The notes beneath the pieces were generated by a model. The model had not been told where the DNA came from. It searched no databases and saw only the letters and a program-made list of their open reading frames with translations. Positions 27,401 to 34,248 of a stretch of DNA of 37,005 nucleotides are shown one piece after another. The translations under genes and the position numbers were made by a program. This DNA comes from Bacteroidota bacterium (GTDB lineage: Bacteria > Bacteroidota > Bacteroidia > UKL13-3): NCBI GenBank assembly GCA_947485745.1, contig CANKQY010000017.1, positions 1 to 37,005 of the forward strand, in the 5' to 3' direction. Position 1 is the stretch's first letter. Each line of letters opens with the position of its first letter.

Positions 27401-30088
27401 TAATAAATCATTAGAAGTATTAGGGTCGGCCAAACCATTTGGTGAAGTAACCCAAACCTGAATATTATAAAGGGTGTTTGCCGCAATGGTAATAGTACCT
27501 AAAGAAATATTTGCACTTACAGTACCTCCAGCTAAGCTTCCAGTGTATAAAACAGGTGTTTGAGTAACACCATTTAAACTCCAATTAAGTGTTGCAGATG
27601 TAAGGGTGGTAGTACCAGCATTTCTTATTTTAGCAGATATAGTTTGTAAACCTGCGGTATAGGGAGCTACTGGAAATACAATCTCACTCATTGCAGCATC
27701 AAGAGCAATAGGACTAGCCTCAAATGCACCTATATCCATAGGTAAAGCTCTAGCAGCACCTGTATAATCTAGTGGAGCAAAAGCAATAAGATTATCACCA
27801 GTACCATCATAAGCACCATCTCTTGGCGAATAATTTGCAGTGACTGGGTTTACAAAATTTGGCGCAAAATCAATACTTTGTTGATCCAAAGTAGGTACAC
27901 CCGCTTTCCAATTTGTTAAAGTTACATAATTTACACCCACGTAATTACACAAGGCATAATTTGGTGAGTTGCTGAAGTAGGCATTCTTATTAAAAGTTGC
28001 ACCAGATGCGAATGAACCCGCTGTAAAAATTGCGTTCTTGGTTGAATTACCCGTTCTAGTAATTGAAATAATGTTATTTCTAAAATCTAAAGTACTACCA
28101 GTTGAAGTTGAAGTATTTGAATACAAACCATAAGTAGTTGCTGTAGCACTTGTAGATGAGGTATTGTCAAAAAGTAGGGTATTGTTATAAATTCTTTGGT
28201 TAAAACTCGACAGTAAATAAAAACCATATAACGGCCCGTCGCCCTTGATATTATGTACTAAGTTATTTGTAATAATATTTGGTTCAAAAAGTAGACCGCT
28301 ATAGTTTATACAATAAAATATAAAAGTTGTATTGGCATTGGTTGGTGAACCACCAAATAAATTAGTAATATTGTTGGCATCTATAGTATCCGCCCTAGAA
28401 CCATTAGATAAATAAAATGCATAAGTAGTAGTAACACTTGTTTTTGTGGGACGTGTTATCAAATTTTTCCTAAACAGGGTTCTATTACTATTACTCCAAT
28501 AGATGCCATACAAGTAAAAATTTCGAATTGTGTTGTTCACAAATCTGTTGGCCGTAAAAGTAGCAGAACTTGTGGCTGGAGCGCCAACAATACCATAATA
28601 CATGCCACCTAAAGTAGGATGACCATTAATTTGGTTATTGATGATATTATTTCGAACACAAGTATTACCCGTTGTGGTTGGAGAAGATGTGCTGTTTGAA
28701 AATACAATACCGGCAGAATTACTGGCTGTAGTTGAAGTAACCGCAGTTAAATCAATGATACTATTTCTTACAGTATTTGAATCACAATTTTGGAAGAAAT
28801 GCACACCCCAACCAAAATTTACACTTGTTGATTTGAAAGTTAAGCTATCTAAGGTAACATGCTTAACAGCTTGAAATCGCAGCACTGCAATATTGGTGGC
28901 ATCACAATTAAATTGCAGCGTGCTTCCATTTCCATTAAAGGTGATATTATTAGTAGCAGATGCACCAGGAATTGCGCTGATGATTAAGTTTTCATTGTAA
29001 ATTCCAGGTGTAACATTTACAGTTACTGCGCCAGAAACGCCACACGATATCAATGCTGAATCTATGCCACCAAAAGTTTTATAATTGGTAGTACCCAATC
29101 CATTAGGATTAACTGTATAAGTACCACTCAATGGACCAGAACAATAGGTAACCAATGTTCTACAAACAGTATCGTTTCCAGGCGTATTATTTCCAGAAAA
29201 ATTTGGGTTGTTTGTCCATGCTTTTAATCCAAAACTTCCTGTAGAAGGAAGGGCAACTTGGGTACTAAAAACTGCATTATAAGTTGCACCAGGCAATATA
29301 GAAATTGAACTCAATGATTGTGTAACAGGTGTATTTAAATCTAATTGATAATTGATATCTACACTGGTGATGGTGGTTGTAGAAATATTTGTTACATTAA
29401 AAGAAACAGTATTGTTACCAACAATTGCTGCATTTGGAGAAGTAAATGCTCCCGACATCAAATCTGCAGTGGTTGCAGGAACTAATAGTGTGTAATCTTC
29501 ATATTCGGCAGAATAAAAACTTGGTCCACAAGGAGGAGGTATTTGGTTCAAACCGTCACTTGCCATTCTAATTCTATAGGCTCCGGCAGAGAGAGTAGCT
29601 GGAATAACAAAGAATCCAGAAACTAGACCGCTCGCTGTAATTTGAGCAGAGGTATAAACCAATTCTGGCAATACTACACCAAAAGTACCATCGTTGTTGT
29701 AGTCTATAAAAATTCTAAACGTGGTTGAATTTCCATTACCAACTTGCACCGTATAAAATACAGTATCACTGGCAGCAGCTCTAACGATGAGATTTGTATA
29801 ATTGAAATAAATAGGTGAACCAGCGCCTGATGGAGTGGTATTATTTATTTGCAACGGCACTGCAGTGGTACCAAACTTAATATTTTGAAAACCCATAGCA
29901 TAGCCGCCAACATTGTTTGCGCCAATACCGGTGCAATAAGTGGGAGGCGTAAAACATTGTGCCTTGACCTCATTGGAAAATGGGATAAAAAGCAACATAA
30001 AAATCCATTTTGGCAGTAGATTAATTTTACTATAAATCATAGACTTGAAGTTGATTTTTTCAAAAGAAAATTGTAAATTATTTTTCAT
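21470..30088 (-). CDS. Giant T9SS-exported surface protein with four CARDB-like/beta-helix modules
   Basis: A 2872-residue secreted protein. A signal peptide (ending near residue 44, NEVKA-Q) precedes a GEVED domain (about 100-203: FRIFIDYNNDGTFG ... AEYEDYTLLV). Four modules of roughly 580 residues follow. Each has a CARDB-like beta-sandwich (starting about 205, 795, 1373, 1945) and an Asn/Ser/Thr-rich parallel beta-helix (starting about 314, 902, 1480, 2056) that opens with a [T/Y]Y/VTxNP/A-like strand and ends in DIGAFE, DLGAYEF, DAGVNEF or DIGAYEF. A further domain (about 2530-2690), a fibronectin-like segment (FWNTASELNTKSFEIERAS) and a type A sorting domain (YPNPFNDKLNIGF ... NGIYLIKVQNGSETVTRKL) end the protein. 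No catalytic site is obvious; adhesion or glycan binding is inferred. A second possible start is Met17 (30040). Confidence 0.9.
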   Translation of the reverse strand: MKNNLQFSFEKINFKSMIYSKINLLPKWIFMLLFIPFSNEVKAQCFTPPTYCTGIGANNVGGYAMGFQNIKFGTTAVPLQINNTTPSGAGSPIYFNYTNLIVRAAASDTVFYTVQVGNGNSTTFRIFIDYNNDGTFGVVLPELVYTSAQITASGLVSGFFVIPATLSAGAYRIRMASDGLNQIPPPCGPSFYSAEYEDYTLLVPATTADLMSGAFTSPNAAIVGNNTVSFNVTNISTTTITSVDINYQLDLNTPVTQSLSSISILPGATYNAVFSTQVALPSTGSFGLKAWTNNPNFSGNNTPGNDTVCRTLVTYCSGPLSGTYTVNPNGLGTTNYKTFGGIDSALISCGVSGAVTVNVTPGIYNENLIISAIPGASATNNITFNGNGSTLQFNCDATNIAVLRFQAVKHVTLDSLTFKSTSVNFGWGVHFFQNCDSNTVRNSIIDLTAVTSTTASNSAGIVFSNSTSSPTTTGNTCVRNNIINNQINGHPTLGGMYYGIVGAPATSSATFTANRFVNNTIRNFYLYGIYWSNSNRTLFRKNLITRPTKTSVTTTYAFYLSNGSRADTIDANNITNLFGGSPTNANTTFIFYCINYSGLLFEPNIITNNLVHNIKGDGPLYGFYLLSSFNQRIYNNTLLFDNTSSTSATATTYGLYSNTSTSTGSTLDFRNNIISITRTGNSTKNAIFTAGSFASGATFNKNAYFSNSPNYALCNYVGVNYVTLTNWKAGVPTLDQQSIDFAPNFVNPVTANYSPRDGAYDGTGDNLIAFAPLDYTGAARALPMDIGAFEASPIALDAAMSEIVFPVAPYTAGLQTISAKIRNAGTTTLTSATLNWSLNGVTQTPVLYTGSLAGGTVSANISLGTITIAANTLYNIQVWVTSPNGLADPNTSNDLLGGLTASQVSGTVTINAAGSGPGVFTSFTNFAALLKIGGLGGAVTANVLTGSGPYTEQVFFDVIPGSSATNTITINGNGETLQFDNTNPSSIGIFNLLGTDYLTLNNLSIRSLNASYGVGVILTSAANYNKIQNCTINIGSVTGSSLSAGIAFTSSLGSPTNSGVNGSFNLIENNLITGNSTGGPYYGISYNPTNTSNATNTFNIIKNNNIRDFTVYGFYITYSAGSMISGNTLWRPTKSSPTTFFGFYGVNGMAQDTFENNIIKQPFQMLQTTTNQFYGYYLIATNVQATRPLIFRNNQMYDIKSNGVIYGIYQLSASNLRFYNNTFIVDHAASTSTGVTYLYYNSGTPTTTILRNNIFFLNRGGSASKYIYYLATTGAGYVINNNAVHLKQAGTNNFVGYYAANFATLAAWRTVNTNAYDQNSVAADPLFRLNIGPEYYQPGNDTLNNIGFATTDVPRDVTGALRSATPDLGAYEFSVPAADAGVSRLLSPLSPLTLGFQNVDVRIKSYGAATLTSANVGWQINGVNQTPTSWFGSLNNGDSVTHTAGVFNFATPGFYRIKAWSSLPNGVNDSLNLNDTINVTVCTPLAGYYTVNPALAVSDTNFLSVKSFIQTIQLCGVAGPINLQVSPGVYNGELTINMGIPGLSATNNVLINGADSATTRIIHDGSVQRATILMNGAKHFTFRNLSIEATAASGGGYGVLFTNAADSNKLIRCSIKTALLTVGFSTFAPIISSGNIMNPNTAGNNGSFISIDSCRLVGGYYGASFYNTTAPKAIGNSITNSDFIQPFYSGIYAFWQNQLIFHKNRVLNTGNFVNTSSFAGYLYQCDNGITITKNQFLGQLGGYGLYLFQNNGTSTSRNIIANNMIQLGSGSFTSFGIFDAGNLFNDIAHNSINNTSGDASYVSCALYYSYANPTTSNNARIVNNVFSSPNGAMAVWCANTASLSLTTILVNNNVYNSPSTYPFRTVNTISQTLANYRAALGLIVPNIDTNSIWAQPSYFSTTNLRSISPQLDSMGFVLATVTDDIDGNARSLNAPDAGVNEFSRPGEDIGVVSILQPAQPVAIGQTNVRVVIRNFGLNTVTTANVSYKVDTLIRTRSYSGTLLPGASDTVLFDSTSGPLGSNQRYNFTGALVTMKAYTTMPNSIVDPQTLNDTAQVSFCGSLSGVYTINPAGSGVSNFLTFADAINKLNCGGVLGNVTFNVASGTYSGQLDFTTIMGTSDSAKITIKSLTNNAADVILTSSTSNTLDNYTVRLRGVSYINLERLTIRNTNPTFGRVLSINKLTSNNTNTSNVLVKNCVLEGINTTSTADQYAVVFGPNGDNASNLSFLSNNIRFGSYSIYLGGQNIINLYTPGLVIDSNVFYQAYWSSLYLLSRNNPKIRGNFVDGSPTYGYYSYFLSGVSGDVEVVGNNIQNNAGIYGLYLAQCNYYGEVGLARVVNNVINMNGTSTQYGIYFANSSSTYFVNNTVRCASPSTATYAYYIFGNTTSGTVPQVVATNNVRFYNNILFSNLGYASYYQNLNAVIGTSESNNNLYYSGATNFSFINNVNYTPAQLNTTFRNSIYSGNDRRSLFSNINFTSTTDLKPLVSNATAWAANGRGVQSFFVNKDITGAIRSQAVVNGATDIGAYEFTPTVVPANLTITGSIGGGNTQHLLAYGDTVARIVWAFSGTLPSSINATYHTGALISDPTNGGRNPGSHYMDVFWRINASGGSSYNYDLSLNFDPNMLGTVPSMSDIKLAKKQTGVNGTWTHFGSTMTSVDTINNNFGVIGLSNFSDFTGTTDFAPLPVSLSKFEAIANKDDALLFWNTASELNTKSFEIERASNNVKFEKINVLAAAGNSNKLLSYSFEDKDAANIYSSKQVYYRLKMFDFDGSFTYSPIRVVDFNEDAKNEVVIYPNPFNDKLNIGFSKIEGESVQVEIIDLFGKICYKEVQNINAMNPEVMIPSLSKLSNGIYLIKVQNGSETVTRKLIKE

Positions 30089-30226
30089 GATTATTTTAGT
30101 TTTACTTGACTTAATTTTATGATAATATCTATGAATTTAAAAAATCGAATTACAAATCAATTTTATTTATAACTCCAATTGCTTAGACAAGTTAGAATAA
30201 GGAACGATAAATACAAGTAAAATAGG

Positions 30227-30265
30227 AAAGGCCGCAAACTTTTTGTTGAGTTTGCGGCCTTTTTA
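30227..30265. terminator. Strong hairpin terminator downstream of metB
   Basis: AAAGGCCGCAAACT and AGTTTGCGGCCTTT (30227-30240 and 30249-30262) form a 14-bp stem with an 8-base loop. It lies about 40 bases beyond the metB stop on the minus strand. The T-run is better on the plus strand (TTTTT) than on the minus (TTT), so it may act in both directions. Confidence 0.8.
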
Positions 30266-30305
30266 TCATTTAATTAAGATAAAATTAAGTAGTTTTCATT
30301 TCATT

Positions 30306-31460
30306 TTAAGAAAACACGTTCTTTAAATCTGCCAGTAAATCTTCTACATCTTCCACTCCTACGCTTAATCTTAGCAGATTATCAACCACACCAGCTTTTT
30401 CTCTTTCTTCTTTAGGAATAGATGCATGCGTCATAGTTGCAGGATGGTTCACTAAACTTTCAACCCCACCAAGGCTTTCGGCAAGTGTAAACACTTTAAA
30501 AGAGGAAGCGATTTCAAAGGTTTTTTGCATATCTGCATCCTTTAAAACAATAGAAATCATGCCACCAAAACCACGCATTTGTTTTTTGGCAATTTCATGG
30601 TTAGGATGATCCTCAAAACCAGGCCAATAAACCTTCTCAATGGCTGGATGGTTTTTTAAGAAGTTAGCTATTTGAATGCCATTTTCGCAATGGGCTTTCA
30701 TTCTAAGGTGCAATGTTTTTAAACCACGCAAAACCAAGAAGCTATCCATTGGTCCGGGTGTGGCTCCGCATGAATTATGAATAAATGCTAATTTCTCATA
30801 TATCTCATCATTATTGGTAAGCAAGGCGCCCATAATTACATCACTGTGACCACCTAGGTACTTTGTAACACTGTGCATGACTATATCTGCACCTAAGTTG
30901 AGTGGATTTTGCAAATAAGGAGAGGCAAAAGTATTGTCTACCGCAAAGGTAATATGATGTGTTTTTGCAATGGCTGCACAACCAACAATATCAATGATTT
31001 GCATGGTAGGATTAGTTGGTGTTTCTACCCAAAGCAATTTAGTATTTGTGTTGATATAAGGAATAATATTGCTTGGGTTGCTTAAGTCGATAAAATGAAA
31101 TTTGATGCCAAAATTTGCAAATACTTTAGTAAACATTCTATAGGTTCCACCGTAAATATCATTTCCAGTTATTACTTCATCACCGGGTTGTAATAGTTTG
31201 ATTACGGCGTCAGTTGCACCCATGCCGCTGCTAAAACACAAACCATGTTTGGCATCTTCTAGTGAGGCTAGGCATTTTTCCAAGGCCGTTCTGGTAGGGT
31301 TTTTGCCTCTGGCATAAGCGTATCCTTTGTGTTTTCCTGGACTTTCTTGCCAATACGTGCTGGTTTGATAAATTGGTGTCATAACAGCGCCTGTGGTTGG
31401 ATCAGGCTCTTGTCCAGCGTGAATTGCCCTGGTACCAAATTTCATTTTAGGATCATTCAT
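30306..31460 (-). CDS. metB: Cystathionine gamma-synthase/lyase (Cys/Met metabolism PLP enzyme)
   Basis: A 384-residue fold-type I PLP enzyme. Early TRAIHAGQEPDPTTGAVMTP and YARGKNPTRTALE, the phosphate-binding SSGMGA (78-83), VETPTNP, and the PLP lysine K200 in SVTKYLGGHSD are all typical. The family includes cystathionine gamma-synthase (methionine synthesis), gamma-lyase and related enzymes, which are hard to separate by sequence; the match is closest to MetB-like sequences. An alternative start is Met6. It has the best promoter in the window and its own terminator, so it is a single-gene unit. Confidence 0.9.
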   Translation of the reverse strand: MNDPKMKFGTRAIHAGQEPDPTTGAVMTPIYQTSTYWQESPGKHKGYAYARGKNPTRTALEKCLASLEDAKHGLCFSSGMGATDAVIKLLQPGDEVITGNDIYGGTYRMFTKVFANFGIKFHFIDLSNPSNIIPYINTNTKLLWVETPTNPTMQIIDIVGCAAIAKTHHITFAVDNTFASPYLQNPLNLGADIVMHSVTKYLGGHSDVIMGALLTNNDEIYEKLAFIHNSCGATPGPMDSFLVLRGLKTLHLRMKAHCENGIQIANFLKNHPAIEKVYWPGFEDHPNHEIAKKQMRGFGGMISIVLKDADMQKTFEIASSFKVFTLAESLGGVESLVNHPATMTHASIPKEEREKAGVVDNLLRLSVGVEDVEDLLADLKNVFS

Positions 31461-31494
31461 ATATATATTTTTAATTTATTGTAAGAATTGGGAA

Positions 31495-31528
31495 CAAACT
31501 TACGCACTGAGATTAAATAGATTGCAAA
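31495..31528 (-). promoter_or_regulatory. Promoter of the metB-like gene
   Basis: The minus strand reads TTTG (31528-31525), 22 bases, TAAGTTTG (31502-31495). This fits the Bacteroidota TTTG / TAnnTTTG consensus in both halves, 34 bases before the start codon. Confidence 0.65.
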
Positions 31529-31606
31529 AATATTTAAATTTAAGTAGGGAGGAAAAATTTGCTATTCCGATAATTAAGCTTAATTTCCCTATTCAATTCA
31601 TAAAAC

Positions 31607-31972
31607 ATGCCTACTCAATTTATACAAAAAATGAATAAAACTGAGGCTGGATTTCATATACTTATGATTCTAAGCTTAGTAGACGGTAATATTCAAAGTT
31701 CAGAAAGTTCTGTGGTATTAGAATTTTTAGAAGAATCGTTTCAGCAACCCATTGAAATAATTAAAGAGCAGGCCTTTCTGAGGGCGTGTCCGGCAGATGT
31801 AAGGTTAAACCACTTTACTGAAACAGCGCAACAATTTTTCAAAATTTCATCGATAGGAGAAAGAAATAAACTATTAGCTTTTGCCATGAAGGTGGTTATG
31901 GCTGATGAAAAAATGGAAAGTGAGGAAAATGTATATATTAATACATTGTACGATTGCTGGGGCTTAGAATAA
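31607..31972 (+). CDS. TerB-like / DjlA-type helical domain protein
   Basis: A 121-residue all-helical protein. EAGFHILMILSLVDGNIQSSES and AFAMKVVMADEKMESEENVYIN are the two repeated, acidic, metal-binding-like segments of the TerB/TerB-like fold (tellurite resistance B and the N-terminal part of DjlA). No ter operon is nearby, so tellurite resistance is not implied. The gene is convergent with the unknown secreted-protein gene; only one base separates their stop codons. Confidence 0.75.
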   Translation: MPTQFIQKMNKTEAGFHILMILSLVDGNIQSSESSVVLEFLEESFQQPIEIIKEQAFLRACPADVRLNHFTETAQQFFKISSIGERNKLLAFAMKVVMADEKMESEENVYINTLYDCWGLE

Positions 31973-31973
31973 A

Positions 31974-32840
31974 TTAATGACCAGCTTTAATAGCCTTTGA
32001 TTTTATATCCTTTAAGGCTTTTAAATTACCTGCATTACATTTACACTTTTCAGGAGATTCTTTGGTAAAATACATCAACTCACTATTAGCTGCGCTCAGT
32101 ACAAGTTTATTACAGAACTTTTCATCTTTTGAATAATAGTAATAAGCTAGGCCATTATCTTGCCACTTGATTGCCTTTTGAATTTCTTCAATTTCTACTT
32201 CTTCCACATCGCCATCAAATAAAGTTGGTGCATCTTCTTTTCCTTTTAGCTCTATTTGTTTCCCCTCTATTAGAAGTTTTTTATCAACTAATTGTGCTTT
32301 ATCACTTGGGTATTTACTCATCAAACTGCCAGGGCTAATTTCGCTGTTACTTTTTGCTTGGACGGCAAAGTTTAAGTAATTATTCATTAGTTGAATGGCT
32401 CTTGTTGATTCAGTTTCCCAATCATTCGTATCAATTCTATTTCCACAAAATCCATAAACCAATAAATTCTCTCGCACTATTCTGCGGCTAAATTTTTTGG
32501 TAATTACAAAAGCATTCATGTCTTCTTCTGAGCTTGCCACCCTTGCTTTTATTTTTGAACCTTTTGATTTACTAAAATATAAAAAAGCGAAATCACCTTT
32601 TTTATAGCGATATAATGCAGTGTCTTCCGCAAATTCAAAACCGGTAAAAGTCCAATAGCGCTCAACTGCAGCAATAATGGAAGCGCTGTAAGCACTGTCT
32701 TGAAAAAGTACTACAACTAAACGTGTATCTTTGAATTTCTCAATATCTTCCTTCTTCTTAAAGGTACCAAATTGTGCAAAAGCGTTAGCGAAGGCCAATA
32801 CAAATGCAATCATTAAAATGTTTTTCTTCATGTTCATCAT
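31974..32840 (-). CDS. Secreted protein of unknown function
   Basis: A 288-residue protein. The signal peptide (NILMIAFVLAFANAFAQ) predicts export. The mature part starts with a KFKDTRLVVVLFQD segment, then alternating strands and helices, ends in a cysteine cluster (EKCKCNAGNL) and is strongly lysine/glutamate-rich. Three nearby Met codons make the exact start uncertain (MMNMKKN); MKKN is the most typical signal-peptide start. I recognise no domain. Confidence 0.7.
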   Translation of the reverse strand: MMNMKKNILMIAFVLAFANAFAQFGTFKKKEDIEKFKDTRLVVVLFQDSAYSASIIAAVERYWTFTGFEFAEDTALYRYKKGDFAFLYFSKSKGSKIKARVASSEEDMNAFVITKKFSRRIVRENLLVYGFCGNRIDTNDWETESTRAIQLMNNYLNFAVQAKSNSEISPGSLMSKYPSDKAQLVDKKLLIEGKQIELKGKEDAPTLFDGDVEEVEIEEIQKAIKWQDNGLAYYYYSKDEKFCNKLVLSAANSELMYFTKESPEKCKCNAGNLKALKDIKSKAIKAGH

Positions 32841-32889
32841 AATAATATCCTAAATGAATTGTTCAATCGCAATTTGATAAAATAAATGT

Positions 32890-32923
32890 TAAAAAAAAAG
32901 CAATTTGATTTCAAATTGCTTTT
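32890..32923 (-). terminator. Rho-independent terminator of the ECF sigma gene
   Basis: On the minus strand AAAGCAATTTGA pairs with TCAAATTGCTTT and is followed by nine T. It begins about 20 bases after the sigma factor stop at 32943. Confidence 0.85.
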
Positions 32924-32942
32924 AGCCTAATAATATTAAACT

Positions 32943-33482
32943 TTATGCTACTTCTAGCTCCTTGTTATATCCGTATAATTTGCCGTAAACGGCCAAACTT
33001 GTTCTCAATTGTCGTCTGGCAACAAATATCCTAGTTTTTACAGTTCCAATAGGAATATTTAGAATGGCTGCTATTTCGTGGTATTTAAAACCTTTCACAT
33101 TCATGGTAAATGGCTTTTGCAAACTCAAAGGCATACTGGCTATTGCATTTTCAATATCTCGCTGCATAAACTTTTGCTCACCTTCATTTTTCACCAAAGT
33201 TGAAACACTATCTAAATAATAATCATTGTCAGTTTGGTCGATAAACGTATTTCGCTTTACCATTCTGCGATAATTATTGATGAAAGAATTTTTCATAATG
33301 GTGTATAACCAACCTTTTAAATTGGTACCGCTTTCAAATTTATCTTGATAAGTTAGAGCCTTCAACATAGTTTCTTGCAAAAGGTCATTGGTGTCTTCAA
33401 CATTACGGGTTAATTGGTAGGCATAATGCCTAAGTGGTTTTGCCTCTTTCTGTATCCTGTTTTTGAATTCTATTGAAGTCAT
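32943..33482 (-). CDS. ECF-type RNA polymerase sigma factor
   Basis: A 179-residue sigma-70 family factor with only regions 2 and 4. Region 2 is about 10-80 (LRHYAYQLTRNVEDTNDLLQ; LKGWLYTIMKNSFINNYRR) and region 4 about 120-170 (MPLSLQKPFTMNVKGFKYHE; IAAILNIPIGTVKTRIFVAR, a helix-turn-helix). It directs RNA polymerase to a special promoter set. No anti-sigma gene is adjacent, so control is by other means. Upstream, a housekeeping-type promoter overlaps one of three 32-bp palindromes, suggesting the gene is tightly regulated or autoregulated. The ATG is at 33482. Confidence 0.93.
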   Translation of the reverse strand: MTSIEFKNRIQKEAKPLRHYAYQLTRNVEDTNDLLQETMLKALTYQDKFESGTNLKGWLYTIMKNSFINNYRRMVKRNTFIDQTDNDYYLDSVSTLVKNEGEQKFMQRDIENAIASMPLSLQKPFTMNVKGFKYHEIAAILNIPIGTVKTRIFVARRQLRTSLAVYGKLYGYNKELEVA

Positions 33483-33483
33483 T

Positions 33484-33515
33484 TTGTTTAATTATTTAAT
33501 TGAAATGTTAAACAA
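33484..33515. repeat. Spaced palindrome site 1: TTGTTTA-N18-TAAACAA
   Basis: Arms at 33484-33490 and 33509-33515. The site begins one base upstream of the sigma-gene start codon, and its right arm overlaps the predicted -7 element (33513-33520), so a bound protein would block that promoter. Confidence 0.85.
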
Positions 33516-33544
33516 AGATAAATTGAAAAAAATGACAATACCAA
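33513..33544 (-). promoter_or_regulatory. Promoter of the ECF sigma factor gene
   Basis: The minus strand reads TTGG (33544-33541), 20 bases, TATCTTTG (33520-33513). TTG-N21-TAnnTTTG agrees with the Bacteroidota housekeeping consensus, 30 bases before the ATG. Confidence 0.6.
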
Positions 33545-33550
33545 CGTTTT

Positions 33551-33582
33551 TTGTTTAATAAAAGTAGAAAAAGACTAAACAA
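33551..33582. repeat. Spaced palindrome site 2: TTGTTTA-N18-TAAACAA
   Basis: Arms at 33551-33557 and 33576-33582, same 32-bp architecture as sites 1 and 3. The site lies just upstream of the predicted -33 element of the sigma gene (7 bases away), a position that could serve activation or cooperative repression. Confidence 0.85.
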
Positions 33583-33741
33583 AATGCAAATACTTGAATT
33601 TCAATACAATATTTATTGATATGATCAATTAATTAATAATATAATAACTCAAGCAAGGCAATTTTCAACTAAGTAGTTTTAAAACATACAACCAATAAAT
33701 ATTGATGTATTATTAACTATTTTCAAAAAAATTAAAACATT

Positions 33742-33773
33742 TTGTTTAAAATTCTATTTAATATGCTAAACAA
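33742..33773. repeat. Spaced palindrome site 3: TTGTTTA-N18-TAAACAA
   Basis: Arms at 33742-33748 and 33767-33773. It ends 49 bases before the -7 element of the pterin operon. The 11-mer CATTTTGTTTA at its left edge is shared exactly with site 1 (33480-33490) and, inverted, with the right edge of site 2 (33576-33586). Confidence 0.85.
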
Positions 33774-33822
33774 CTAATAAATATAATAAGTGATTAATCT
33801 AATTAGTTACTTTAATATTTAT

Positions 33823-33830
33823 TAAATTTG
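33823..33830 (+). promoter_or_regulatory. -7 element of the pterin operon
   Basis: TAAATTTG is an exact TAnnTTTG seven bases before the ATG at 33838, so the message would have a very short leader. The -33 half is not clear. Confidence 0.45.
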
Positions 33831-33837
33831 AAAAATT

Positions 33838-34248
33838 ATGGAGATTACTGTTTCAAGAAAAGCTCATTTTAATGCTGCACACAGACTAAATGTAATTAAA
33901 TGGACTGAGCAAGAGAATAAGGAATATTTTGGCTTATGTAACAATTTAAATTATCATGGACATAACTATGATTTAATTGTTTCTGTTGCTGGCCAAGTTG
34001 ACCCCATTTCTGGTTATTTAATTGATATGAAATGGTTAGGTAAAATTATTAAAACTAAAATTGAGGATAGGTTCGACCATAAAAATTTAAATTTAGACTG
34101 CATTGAATTTAAAGAAACAAATCCTACCTGCGAAAACATAGCAATTGTAATTTGGAATAAAATTAGAGAAGAATTGCCCGAGAACTTAAAATTAAAGATT
34201 ACACTATATGAAACAGAAAGAAACTTCGTTGAATACAACGGAAATTAA
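33838..34248 (+). CDS. 6-pyruvoyl-tetrahydropterin synthase / QueD family enzyme
   Basis: A 136-residue T-fold enzyme. Zinc ligands H15 (AAHRL) and H40/H42 (NYHGHNYDL), the catalytic-type Cys34 in FGLCNNLNYHGHNY, the Asp80-His81 pair (FDHKNL) and Glu126 (LYETERNFVEY) are all present. The form CNN-x3-HGHNY is closer to true PTPS (tetrahydrobiopterin pathway) than to E. coli QueD, but both activities occur in this family. The folE start lies inside its last codons, and FolE makes the substrate 7,8-dihydroneopterin triphosphate, so the two enzymes act in sequence. It could serve queuosine or a biopterin-type cofactor. Confidence 0.88.
   Translation: MEITVSRKAHFNAAHRLNVIKWTEQENKEYFGLCNNLNYHGHNYDLIVSVAGQVDPISGYLIDMKWLGKIIKTKIEDRFDHKNLNLDCIEFKETNPTCENIAIVIWNKIREELPENLKLKITLYETERNFVEYNGN

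Larger units (their letters stand above)
33483..33837. other. 355-bp intergenic region with promoters and three spaced palindromes
   Basis: A very AT-rich divergent region between the sigma factor gene (minus) and the pterin operon (plus). It holds a promoter for each side, three copies of TTGTTTA-N18-TAAACAA, and a 12-bp inverted pair CAATATTTATTG (33607-33618 and, inverted, 33693-33704). No open frame with a plausible protein is seen. Confidence 0.8.

Noticed and set aside
22000-29000. Several plus-strand frames of 65-90 codons inside the giant protein gene
   Set aside because: They are antisense shadows of a long, clearly coding frame with conserved domains.
31607-31972. Tellurite-resistance function for the TerB-like protein
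   Set aside because: Only the fold matches; no other ter gene is present.
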